DNA of 43,975 bases from positions 1 through 43,975 of the forward strand of contig CAYJMF010000030.1 in the NCBI GenBank assembly GCA_964370855.1, read 5' to 3'. Below are positions 25,296-34,461 of the stretch, in pieces (position 1 is the first letter of the stretch; each line of letters starts with the position of its first letter). The DNA is from JAKLKS01 sp964370855 (lineage in GTDB: Bacteria > Planctomycetota > JAJSAM01 > JAKLKS01). Position numbers and translations under genes: made by a program. A model generated the notes under the pieces. It saw only the letters and a list, made by a program, of their open reading frames with translations, did not search any database and was not told the DNA's origin.

Positions 25296-27794
25296 ATGGA
25301 CGGCAACGCGGGTCCCGGCGACGAGCGGCTGCGCGCCCTCCTCGAGGTGATTCCCCTGGCCCTCTTCGAGGCCGGCCCCGACGGCTCCTGGACCTGGGGA
25401 AACGCCCGGTTCCTCGAACTCGTCGGCGCCGCTCCCGGGGAGGACGTGGCCGCGGCCCTCGCGCGCCGCGCGGCCCCGGACCGCCGGGAGGAGATCGTCC
25501 GGGCCTGGCGGGACGCGGTCCGCACGGCCCGCCCCTTCGCCGTGGATTTCCCCCTCGGCGCCCCCCCCGCCGCGTGGGTGCGGGCGCGGGGGGTGCCGCT
25601 CCAGGGGGAGGCCGGCGTGCTCCGCGGCTTCGCCGGTGTCCTCGAGGACGTCACCGAGTTCCGCCGCCGCGAGGACCTCCTCGTCGAGGAGGCGGCCCGC
25701 GCCCGGGAGCGGTCCCGCCACAAGTCGGAGTTCCTCGCCGTCATGAGCCACGAGATCCGCACCCCCCTCCACGGGGTGGTCGGGACGGCGAGCCTCCTCC
25801 ACACCACGAACCTCACCCCGGAGCAGAGGGAGTACGTGGACATCCTCGTCCACTCCGCCGACGCGACGCTCTCCGTGGTGGACAACGTGCTCGACCTCTC
25901 CAAGATCGAGGCCGGGCGGCTGGAGATCGCGCCCAGGGACTTCGAGGTCCGCGAGGCCGCGGAGAAGTCCGTGGCCCTGTTCGCCGCCCGCGCCCACGCC
26001 AAGGGGCTCGACCTCGTCTGCTCCGTGGAGGAGTGCATCCCGCTGGCGGTCCACGGGGACGGGGACCGGATCCGGCAGGTCCTCGCGAACCTCGTGGGCA
26101 ACGCCGTCAAGTTCACGGAGAAGGGGGAGGTCGTCGTCTCCGTCACCCGCGTGGACGAGCCCCGGGGCGGGCCGGAGCTCCTGCGCTTCGAGGTGCGGGA
26201 CACGGGCATCGGCCTCACCGAGGAGGCGCGCCTGCGGCTCTTCGAGCCCTTCCGGCAGGCCGACCCCACCATCGCCGCGCGCTTCGGGGGGACGGGCCTC
26301 GGCCTGGCCATCTGCCGCCAGCTCGTCCGGCTCATGCGGGGGGTGATGGGGGCGGAGGAGATCCCCGGCGGCGGCTCCACCTTCTGGTTCACGGTCTCCC
26401 TCCCGGCGCCGGAGGGGGGGTTCTCCCCGCCCGAGCCGCCCGCCGAGGAGGTCCGCGGGCGCCGCGTCCTCGTGGTGGACGATCACCCGGCGACGCGGGC
26501 CGCGGCGGCCTCCCTCCTGCGGGCCTGGTCCGTGCAGCCCGGGGAGGCCGGGAGCGCGGAGGAGGCCCTGGCGGCGCTCCGCGCGGCGGCGGGGAGGTAC
26601 GAGCCGTGGGACGCGGTGCTCCTCGACATGCACCTTGCCGGGGAGGGGGCGGCGCGGCGGGTCGTCGAGGCCATCCGGGGGAACCCGGACCTCTCCCGCG
26701 TGAAGGTGATCCTCGCCACGTCCTTCGGCCACAAGGCCCGCGCCGAGGCGCAGAAGTGGGAGGGGGTCTCCGCCTTCCTTCCGAAGCCCTTCCGCCGGGC
26801 CGATCTCGCCGCCTGCCTCGGGGCGGCCTTCGGCGACGAGGACGCCGCGGCCCCCTTCGGGCGGGCCGCCCGGCCGCGGACGCCGGCGGTCTCCGCCACG
26901 GGCTCCTTCCGCGTGGCGCGCATCCTCGTGGTGGACGACAACGAGGTGAACCGCCGCATCGCCGCCCGGCAGCTGGAGCGCAAGGGGTTCCTCGTGGAGA
27001 CCGTGGACGACGGCGCCCGGGCGGTGGAGGCGGTGAAGAAGACCCCCTACGACCTCGTTTTCATGGACTGGCTGATGCCGGGGATGGACGGCTTCCAGGC
27101 GACGGAGGCGATCCGGGAGTGGGAGAGGGAGACGGGCAACCGGGTGCCCATCGTGGCGATGACGGCCTGCGCCATGGAGGGGGACCGGCAGAGGGGCCTC
27201 GACGGGGGGATGGACGACTACCTCACGAAGCCGGTCCGCTTCGAGGACCTCGACGCGGTCCTCGACCGCTGGCTCGCGCCGGGGCCCGAGGGGATCGCGC
27301 CTCCCCCCATGCCGCCGCGCAAGGCGAAGGACCCGACGGGGCAGGTGCCGGTGCCGGTCCCGCCGCGACTCCCGCCGCTGGAGCCGAGGGGGGCCTCCGC
27401 TCCCCGTCCCGCCCGGGGGAAGGAAGCCGCCGCGGAGGCCCTCGACCGCACGGCCCTCGACTCCATGGCCGAGCTCCAGGGGGGGGACTCGGGGGACATC
27501 GTCGCGGAGCTCATCTACATCTTCACCTCCGAGGCGCGGCCCCGGATGGACCGCATCCGGGCCGCCGTCGCCGCCGGCGACGCCGAGGAGCTGCGCCGGG
27601 AGGCCCACGGCCTCAAGGGGAGCTCCGCCAGCCTCGGCGCCATGGCCCTCGCCGAGGTGGCCCGCACCCTGGAGGAGGGCGGCAGCGCCGGCTCCGTCGA
27701 GGGGGCCGAGGACCTGCTACGCGACCTCGAGGACGAGTTCGCCCGCGTCCAGCAGGAGCTCGACGGCTACCTCCGCGCGCGACCGCCATACTGA
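25296..27794 (+). CDS. Hybrid histidine kinase (PAS-HK-REC-REC-HPt)
   Basis: The protein has 832 residues and no membrane segments, so it is cytoplasmic. A PAS-like sensor fills residues ~10-125. The kinase core has MSHEIRTPLHG with phospho-acceptor His152, the N box NLVGNAVKFTEKG, DTGIGL and GGTGLGLAI. Receiver 1 has VLVVDDH and Asp444, receiver 2 ILVVDDN and Asp591 (FMDWLMPGMDG). After a Pro-rich linker comes an HPt domain with AHGLKGSSASLG and His771. Phosphate would pass His-Asp-His to an unlinked regulator. Receiver 1 may be less active, since its active-site region is less conserved. ATG 25296 follows GGAGGG; the stop at 27792-27794 lies inside the inverted repeat starting at 27779. Confidence 0.92.
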   Translation: MDGNAGPGDERLRALLEVIPLALFEAGPDGSWTWGNARFLELVGAAPGEDVAAALARRAAPDRREEIVRAWRDAVRTARPFAVDFPLGAPPAAWVRARGVPLQGEAGVLRGFAGVLEDVTEFRRREDLLVEEAARARERSRHKSEFLAVMSHEIRTPLHGVVGTASLLHTTNLTPEQREYVDILVHSADATLSVVDNVLDLSKIEAGRLEIAPRDFEVREAAEKSVALFAARAHAKGLDLVCSVEECIPLAVHGDGDRIRQVLANLVGNAVKFTEKGEVVVSVTRVDEPRGGPELLRFEVRDTGIGLTEEARLRLFEPFRQADPTIAARFGGTGLGLAICRQLVRLMRGVMGAEEIPGGGSTFWFTVSLPAPEGGFSPPEPPAEEVRGRRVLVVDDHPATRAAAASLLRAWSVQPGEAGSAEEALAALRAAAGRYEPWDAVLLDMHLAGEGAARRVVEAIRGNPDLSRVKVILATSFGHKARAEAQKWEGVSAFLPKPFRRADLAACLGAAFGDEDAAAPFGRAARPRTPAVSATGSFRVARILVVDDNEVNRRIAARQLERKGFLVETVDDGARAVEAVKKTPYDLVFMDWLMPGMDGFQATEAIREWERETGNRVPIVAMTACAMEGDRQRGLDGGMDDYLTKPVRFEDLDAVLDRWLAPGPEGIAPPPMPPRKAKDPTGQVPVPVPPRLPPLEPRGASAPRPARGKEAAAEALDRTALDSMAELQGGDSGDIVAELIYIFTSEARPRMDRIRAAVAAGDAEELRREAHGLKGSSASLGAMALAEVARTLEEGGSAGSVEGAEDLLRDLEDEFARVQQELDGYLRARPPY

Positions 27795-27904
27795 ACCCGA
27801 CCCAGATTGGCGGCGGGGGCGGGGGCGAAACCGCTTCTCTCGGGCGATAGTCGTCCGCCCCCGCCCCCGCCGCCAATCTGGGTCGGGTTCAGTATGGCGG
27901 TCGC
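27779..27904. repeat. Long inverted repeat, copy 4 (49-bp perfect arms)
   Basis: Arms 27779-27827 and 27856-27904 are perfect complements over 49 bp with a 28-base spacer. The sequence (ACTGAACCCGACCCAGATTG, then GGCGGCGGGGGCG) is not clearly related to copies 1-3. It begins inside the last codons of the hybrid kinase and ends on the first base of the stop codon of the aquaporin gene on the other strand. It could serve as a shared transcription end. Confidence 0.9.
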
Positions 27905-28605
27905 TACTCCTCGGCCTTCCCCGCCACGAGCGGGTAGACGACGCCCGCCGCCGCCGCGCCGACGAGCGGCGCGACCCAGAAGAGCCACAGCTGGGAAATC
28001 GCCCACCCGCCGACGAAGAGCGCCGGCCCCGTGGACCTCGCGGGGTTGACGGAGGTGTTGGTCACGGGGATGCTCACGAGGTGGATGAGGGTCAGGCAGA
28101 GCCCGATGGCGATGGGGGCGAAGCCGGCCGGCGCGCGGCGGTCCGTGGAGCCGAGGATGACGAAGAGGAAGGCGAAGGTCATCACCGCCTCGCAGACGAA
28201 GGCCGCCGCCAGGGAGTACCCGCCCGGCGAGTGGGCCCCGAAGCCGTTGCTGGCGAACCCGCCGTCGAAGGAGAAGCCCTCCTTCCCCCCGGCGATGACG
28301 GCGAGGATCCCGGCCCCCGCGACGGCGCCCAGCACCTGGGCGACGACGTAGGGGAGGATCTCCTTCGCCGGGAACCGCCCGCCGGCGGCGAGGCCGAGGG
28401 AGACCGCCGGGTTGAGGTGGCAGCCCGACACCGGCCCGATGGCGTAGGCCATGGTCAGCACCGTCAGCCCGAAGGCGAAGGAGACGCCGAGCAGCCCGAT
28501 GCCGACCCCGGGGAAGGCCGCCGCGAGGACGGCGCTCCCGCATCCCCCGAGGACCAGCCAGAAGGTCCCGATGAACTCCGCCGCGGCCCGCTTCCCCATG
28601 GGCAT
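27904..28605 (-). CDS. aqpZ: Aquaporin Z-type water channel
   Basis: The protein has 233 residues with six membrane segments and the two half-helices of the MIP family, GCHLNPAVS (about residue 62) and TNTSVNPARS (about residue 184). The stretch VSIPVTNTSVNPARSTGPA, with Arg in the selectivity filter after the second NPA, and WLFWVAPLVGA match AqpZ closely. It would conduct water across the inner membrane. AAGGAGG lies about ten bases before ATG 28605. It is convergent with the hybrid kinase, separated by the inverted repeat. Confidence 0.93.
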   Translation of the reverse strand: MPMGKRAAAEFIGTFWLVLGGCGSAVLAAAFPGVGIGLLGVSFAFGLTVLTMAYAIGPVSGCHLNPAVSLGLAAGGRFPAKEILPYVVAQVLGAVAGAGILAVIAGGKEGFSFDGGFASNGFGAHSPGGYSLAAAFVCEAVMTFAFLFVILGSTDRRAPAGFAPIAIGLCLTLIHLVSIPVTNTSVNPARSTGPALFVGGWAISQLWLFWVAPLVGAAAAGVVYPLVAGKAEE

Positions 28606-28881
28606 GTCGATCTCCCTCCTTGCCGGGGGGACAATGTACCCGGTCGGGGGGGGAGGGCGGGAGCCTGCTTCCGGTTCTCCGGTGTTCCGATGCCTTCAGG
28701 GCACGAATGGTGAACGCCGTCCCCCAGGATCCCGGGCCCCGATCCCGGTGATTCCCCCGCGGCGCCGGAAGGCGTCCCGGTCCCGCCGCCTCTCCAACGG
28801 TCCCGGGGGGGGGGGGGCGGGGGGGGGGTGGGGGGCGGCCGGGGGGGTGGCGGGCCCCCGCGCCCCCGGCGNNNNNNNNNN
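28606..28881. other. Gene-free stretch ending in poly-G and a ten-N gap
   Basis: No gene is seen. From 28802 the sequence degenerates into G-rich homopolymers and ends with ten undefined bases (28872-28881). The true length and content of this interval are unknown, so linkage between the aquaporin side and the regulator side is only as good as the scaffold. Confidence 0.85.
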
Positions 28882-28919
28882 GGAGGAAGGCGTCCCTCCG
28901 TTCAGGGACGCCTTCCTCC
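28882..28919 (-). terminator. Strong hairpin after the sigma-54 regulator gene
   Basis: A perfect 16-bp stem (28882-28897 with 28904-28919) has a six-base loop. It lies 65 bases beyond the stop of the - strand regulator gene at 28985 and abuts the N gap, so a following T tract cannot be checked. Confidence 0.65.
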
Positions 28920-28984
28920 TTCCGGGACCCGCGCGCCGCAGGCGCGCAGCGCCGGGGAGTACCCGCAACACCCGGCGCCGAGCC

Positions 28985-30327
<1,343 letters not shown>

Positions 30328-30331
<4 letters not shown>

Positions 30332-31992
30332 GGTCCGCCTCCGCCCGTTCCCGGTCCCGTTCCCGCCGCCGCCCCCGCTCCCGCCGCCCCGCCCGGCCCG
30401 GGCTCCCGCCGCGACAACGGCAGGCGCACCCGGAACGTGGTCCCGCCGCCGGGGCGGCCCTCCACCTCGACGGTGCCGCCGTGGGCCTCCACGATGCCGT
30501 GCACCACGGCCAGGCCGAGGCCGACCCCCTGCCCCTCGGACTTCGTCGAGAAGAAGGGGTCGAAGATGTGCGTGCGGTCCGCCTCCGGGATTCCCACGCC
30601 CCCGTCCCGCACCTCGAGCACCGCGAACCCGCCGACGGGGTCGGGCCCCGTGTCGATCTCGAGGACCCCGCCCCCGGGCATGGCCTCGACGCCGTTGAGG
30701 ACGAGGTTGAGGGCCACCTGCTCCACCTGCACCGAGTCGCAGGGGACGGGGGGGAGGGCGCGGTCGTGGCGGACCCGGGCCTCCACGGTGGAGAGCTCCA
30801 GCTTGTGGTTCACGAGGGCCAGGGAGCGGTCCACGATGGCGGCGAGGTCGCTCTCGGCGATGCGGGGGGACCGCCGCCGCGAGAAGGAGAGGAGGTCCCC
30901 GACGATGCGTCCCACGCGCCCCGTCTCCCGGTGGACCTGGTCAAGGCAGGTGCGGAACTCCGCCACCCTGTCGGGCCGGATGCCGTTCTCGTCCACCATC
31001 TTCTTCATGGCCGCGGAGAAGGTGTGCACGGCGGCGATGGGGTTGTTGACCTCGTGGGCGACGACGCCGGAGAGGCGCCCGAGGGAGGCGAGCCGCTCCG
31101 ACTGGATGAGCCGCCGCTCCGCCTCCTCGAGGCGGAGCCCCCTCTCGGCCACCTTCACCTCGAGGGACCGCCGCGCCTCCTCGAGGGCGCCGACGGCGTC
31201 GCGGAGGCGGAGGCGCATCCGCTCGACGGAGGCCGCCAGGCCGGCGATCTCCGCGGCCCCCCCCGGCGGGACGGGCCGGTCGAGGTCCATCCCGCTGATG
31301 GCCCGGGTCTCCTCCTCGAGGCGGCGGAGCGGCCGCACGACGAGGACCTGGGTCGCGGCGACCACGGCGAGGACGAGGATGAGGACGTGGGCCAGGCCGA
31401 GGAGCACCGTCGCCCGCCGCATGGAGGCGATGTCCTCGTCCACGCGGGCCAGCGGCAGGGTGATGTCGAGCACGCCGAGGACCTTGCGCGCCGCGGGGTG
31501 GGCGTGGCAGGCGCCGGAACTGCACGCGGCCTCGTTGTAGATGGCGGAGACGACGCCGAGGCGCCGCTTCCCGTCCTCCCCCTCGAAGAGCCGGTACCGC
31601 CGCGGATCCTCGATGTGCTCCAGGGGGCCCGGGCCGGCGTGGCAGACGGCGCAGGTGACGGAGTCCTTCCCGACCCTCCCCCCGCCCGCGGGGCCCGTGG
31701 TGAAGGTGACGTTCCCCTCCCCGTCGATGAGGCGGATGCGCTCGATGCCCGTGCGCCGCCCCATGGTCTCCATGACCTCGTAGGCGTCCTGGCGGCGGTC
31801 CGCCCGCATGGCGTGCCAGGTGGCGGAGATGATGGACCGGGAGAGCTGGGAACCGCCGTCCTTCACCTTCTCGACGAGCTGCCCCTCGAGGGTGCGGGAC
31901 TCGATGTACCCGTAGAGGAACTCCACGGCCAGCATGGGGACGGCCAGGGCGAGGATGATGCGCGGGGCCAGCCTGCGGAAGAGGGCCCTCAC
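30328..31992 (-). CDS. Membrane sensor histidine kinase with c-type heme sites
   Basis: The protein has 554 residues from GTG 31992, with GGAAGG upstream. One membrane helix (IILALAVPMLAVEFLYGYI) leads to an extracytoplasmic domain with CAVCH (C114, C117, H118), a classical heme-c site, and CSSGACH (C157, C162, H163), a CX4CH variant. The second helix (LLGLAHVLILVLAVVAA) is followed by HAMP, a coiled coil, HEVNNPIAA with His313, and the ATPase boxes NLVLNGVEAM, DGGVGIP and GVGLGLAVVHG. I infer that it senses redox state or a heme ligand outside the cytoplasm. It is translationally coupled to the NtrC-type regulator and divergent from a quinol/Fe-S module. Confidence 0.9.
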
Positions 31993-32116
31993 GGACCGCC
32001 TTCCGGGACCCTCCGAGCCATGGGAACCCCCGCGGGCCCGAGGCGCCGGCCCTGGGTCCGCCCTTGATCCTACCCGGGCGGAGGGGGGTTCCGGGGGGGC
32101 CGCCGTGACCGGGTCC

Positions 32117-32155
32117 GTGTGGGGTCCCCCTACACGGTGTGGGGGAACCCGACAC
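32117..32155. promoter_or_regulatory. Two tandem 19-bp dyads, probable enhancer sites
   Basis: GTGTGGGGTCCCCCTACAC (32117-32135) and GTGTGGGGGAACCCGACAC (32137-32155) are imperfect palindromes of the same type, with GTGT/ACAC ends. Their centres are 20 bp apart, about two helical turns, so bound dimers would lie on the same face of the DNA. They sit 30-70 bp upstream of the -24 element at 32186, as expected for an NtrC-type activator, though closer than typical. Confidence 0.6.
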
Positions 32156-32184
32156 GGGGGGGCCCGGCGCAGGCTCGAAACCCC

Positions 32185-32200
32185 CGGCACGGGCCGTGCG
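32185..32200 (+). promoter_or_regulatory. Sigma-54 (-24/-12) promoter
   Basis: CGGCACGGGCCGTGCG has the invariant GG (32186-32187) and GC (32198-32199) separated by exactly ten bases, and GGCACG matches the -24 consensus fully. The predicted start is near 32211, leaving a short leader before the ribosome site at 32234-32240. The adjacent sigma-54 activator gene supports the call. Confidence 0.65.
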
Positions 32201-32245
32201 CTTCCCCTTGCGGCCGGACCGGCATCCGGCCGCGGGAGGTGCCCG

Positions 32246-32410
32246 ATGAGTCCCCATCCCGAACTCATGGAGTGGGTGGTCCACGGTCTCGACCTCGGCT
32301 ACGGGCTCGCCTGCCTCGCCTTCCTGGCGGTGGCGGTGCGGGGCGTGGTCGCGGAGATCCGGATGCGCCGCCGGCTCGGCGCGCCGCTGTTCGGACCGCT
32401 GCCCGCCTAG
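32246..32410 (+). CDS. 54-residue single-helix membrane protein
   Basis: ATG 32246 follows a GGGAGGT site at good spacing. The sequence has one membrane segment (GYGLACLAFLAVAVRGVVAEI) between a short polar start and a basic tail (RMRRRLG). I do not recognise a family. It is the first gene downstream of the sigma-54 promoter and lies 24 bases before the ferredoxin gene, so it is likely a small subunit or assembly factor of the same membrane complex. Small hydrophobic subunits accompany several NrfD-type complexes. Confidence 0.7.
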   Translation: MSPHPELMEWVVHGLDLGYGLACLAFLAVAVRGVVAEIRMRRRLGAPLFGPLPA

Positions 32411-32434
32411 GCGGACGCGGAGGGAGGAACGGTC

Positions 32435-33244
32435 ATGGCCGCGAGGCCCGTCGGTCTGCTCATCGATCTCAACCGCTGCGGGGGCTGCCGGAAGTGCGTG
32501 GCGGCCTGCGCGGAGTCCCACGGGGAGACCCTGGATCCCGAGGAGGCGACGGACCTCACCGTGGAGAACCGCACGGCGGTCCGCCGCTCCTCCGGGGCCT
32601 GGGTCCGCCTGATGTGCAGGCACTGCAACGACCCGGCCTGCGTGAGCGCCTGCATCGTGGGCGCGATCCGCAAGGACCCCAAGGGGCCCGTGGTCTGGGA
32701 CGAGGGGAAGTGCATCGGGTGCCGCTACTGCATCATGGCCTGCCCCTTCAACGTGCCGAAGTACGAGTACGGGAGCGCGGCGCCGCGGGTCCGCAAGTGC
32801 GACCTCTGCTCCAACCGCCTCGCCGAGGGGAGGATCCCGGCCTGCGCCGAGGCCTGCCCCCGCGGCGCGACGCTCTTCGGCGACCGCGAGGATCTCATCG
32901 CCGAGGCGAAGGCCCGCATGGCCCGGGACCCGAAGGGCTACGACGGCCACGTCTACGGGGAGACGGAGGCGGGGGGCTCCTCGGTGCTCTACATCGTCCC
33001 CTGGCCCATCGCGGCGCTCGGCTACGTGCCGGCCCTCGGCACGGCCTCCCTGCCCTCCCTCACGGGGAAGGCGCTGGCCCGGGTGCCGACCATCGCCGTC
33101 TTCGGGGCGGTGACGCTGTCCGGGCTGTGGTGGCTCATCAAGCGGCGGGACGAGGTGTCGCGCACGCAGGCCGCGGCGGTGAAGGCCGCCCGCGACCGCC
33201 TGCACGCGGAGCGCGGGGCCGACGGCCCGGGAGGTGGCAAGTGA
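32435..33244 (+). CDS. HybA-like four-cluster ferredoxin subunit
   Basis: The protein has 269 residues and 16 cysteines in four groups: CGGCRKCVAAC (from residue 15), CRHCNDPACVSAC, CIGCRYCIMACPF and CDLCSNRLAEGRIPACAEACP. That fits four 4Fe-4S clusters in the DmsB/HybA/NrfC family. A C-terminal helix (TIAVFGAVTLSGLWWLI) anchors it. Unlike HybA, there is no Tat or Sec signal at the N-terminus, so the clusters probably face the cytoplasm unless the protein is carried by a partner. It overlaps the NrfD-type gene by four bases and would pass electrons between the quinol site and an unknown catalytic subunit. GGAGGGAGG precedes the ATG. Confidence 0.9.
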   Translation: MAARPVGLLIDLNRCGGCRKCVAACAESHGETLDPEEATDLTVENRTAVRRSSGAWVRLMCRHCNDPACVSACIVGAIRKDPKGPVVWDEGKCIGCRYCIMACPFNVPKYEYGSAAPRVRKCDLCSNRLAEGRIPACAEACPRGATLFGDREDLIAEAKARMARDPKGYDGHVYGETEAGGSSVLYIVPWPIAALGYVPALGTASLPSLTGKALARVPTIAVFGAVTLSGLWWLIKRRDEVSRTQAAAVKAARDRLHAERGADGPGGGK

Positions 33245-34389
33245 CGTCCATCGAGGCGAAGGCCCCGGATCGCGTGGGGCGCTGGCTGCTGCTCGGGATC
33301 CTGGCGCTGACGCCGCTGCTGGTGTTCCGCTTCGTGGCGGGGCTCGGGGCGGTGACGAACCTCTCCGACGAGTACCCGTGGGGGCTCTGGAAGGCCTTCA
33401 ACGTGGTGGCGGTGATCGGGCTCGGGGCGGCGGGGTTCACGACGATGGCCATCGTGCACGTGTTCCAGCTGCACGAGTACCGCTCCGTGGGGCGGCTGGC
33501 GGTGCTGACGGCGTTCCTCGCCTACGCGAGCGTGTCCTTCTCGCTGGCGCTGGACATCGGGCGGCCCTGGGCGATCTGGCACCCCATCGTGATGTGGAAC
33601 CCGCACTCGGTGCTCTTCGAGGTGGCGTGGTGCCTGATGCTCTACACGACGGTGCTGCTGCTCGAGGGGTCGTCGATGATCTTCGAGCGGCTGGGGCGGA
33701 CGAAGGTGGTGGAGGTTCTCCACCGGATCACGACGCCGGTGGTGATCGCGGGCGTGGTGCTCTCGACGCTGCACCAGTCGTCCCTCGGCGCGCTGTTCCT
33801 GCTGGTGCCGGGGAAGCTGCACCCGATCTGGTACACGGAGGCGCTCCCGCTGCTGTTCTTCCTCTCCTCCGTGGCGGTGGGGATCGCGATGGTGCTGCTG
33901 CTGTCCCGGGTGGCGGTGAAGCGGCTCGGGGCGCGGATCCAGACGGCGGTGCTGGCGGACCTCGGGCGGATCCTGCTGGCGGTGCTCTGCCTGTACGGCG
34001 CGGTGCGGCTGCTGGATCTCGTGGAGCGGGGGGTGCACGTGACGGCCTTCTCGACCTGCCGGGAGGGGATCCTGTTCCAGGCGGAGTTCCTGGTGGGGGT
34101 GCTGGTGCCGGGTCTGCTCCTGGCCATCAACTCGGTGCGGGAGTCGGGGAAGGGGCTGACGCTGGCGAGCTCCTTCGTGGTGGTGGGTTTCGTGGCGCAC
34201 CGGCTCCACACCTGCATCGTGGGCTTCGAGGCGGCGCAGGGCGGCCGCTACGTGCCCTCGGCCTCGGAGGTGCTGCTGACGGTGTTCGTCCTCCTGGTCG
34301 TGACCTACGCCTTCCGGATGGGGGTGCGGTTCCTCGACGTGCTCCCGGGCCGGCCGACTTCCGCTGCCCGCGGGATCGCCGGCCACTAG
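33241..34389 (+). CDS. NrfD/HybB-type membrane quinol subunit
   Basis: The protein has 382 residues with about ten membrane helices. SDEYPWGLWKAFNVVAVIGLGAAGFT and YASVSFSLALDIGRPWAIWHPIVMWNPHSVLFEVAWC match the NrfD/HybB family well, including the conserved Glu and Asp/Arg near the quinone site. It likely oxidises or reduces menaquinol or ubiquinol and exchanges electrons with the HybA-like partner. GTG 33241 overlaps the previous stop. No catalytic subunit (molybdopterin enzyme, hydrogenase or cytochrome) follows; an intrinsic hairpin ends the unit at 34424. Confidence 0.92.
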   Translation: MTSIEAKAPDRVGRWLLLGILALTPLLVFRFVAGLGAVTNLSDEYPWGLWKAFNVVAVIGLGAAGFTTMAIVHVFQLHEYRSVGRLAVLTAFLAYASVSFSLALDIGRPWAIWHPIVMWNPHSVLFEVAWCLMLYTTVLLLEGSSMIFERLGRTKVVEVLHRITTPVVIAGVVLSTLHQSSLGALFLLVPGKLHPIWYTEALPLLFFLSSVAVGIAMVLLLSRVAVKRLGARIQTAVLADLGRILLAVLCLYGAVRLLDLVERGVHVTAFSTCREGILFQAEFLVGVLVPGLLLAINSVRESGKGLTLASSFVVVGFVAHRLHTCIVGFEAAQGGRYVPSASEVLLTVFVLLVVTYAFRMGVRFLDVLPGRPTSAARGIAGH

Positions 34390-34396
34390 AGGGGAA

Positions 34397-34424
34397 GGAG
34401 GGGAGGGGGCGACCCCTCCCCTCC
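34397..34424 (+). terminator. Hairpin after the NrfD-type gene
   Basis: A perfect 12-bp G-rich stem (34397-34408 with 34413-34424) is closed by a GCGA tetraloop, eight bases after the stop at 34389. There is no T tract, so termination may be weak. Confidence 0.65.
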
Positions 34425-34461
34425 CGATTCCGGGGCCCGGGCGCCGGGCTCCAGGGAGGCA

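Noticed and set aside
21921..27904. The spaced inverted repeats as a CRISPR array
   Set aside because: Each repeat is a single long dyad hundreds of bases from the next, with whole genes in between; there are no regular spacers or cas genes.
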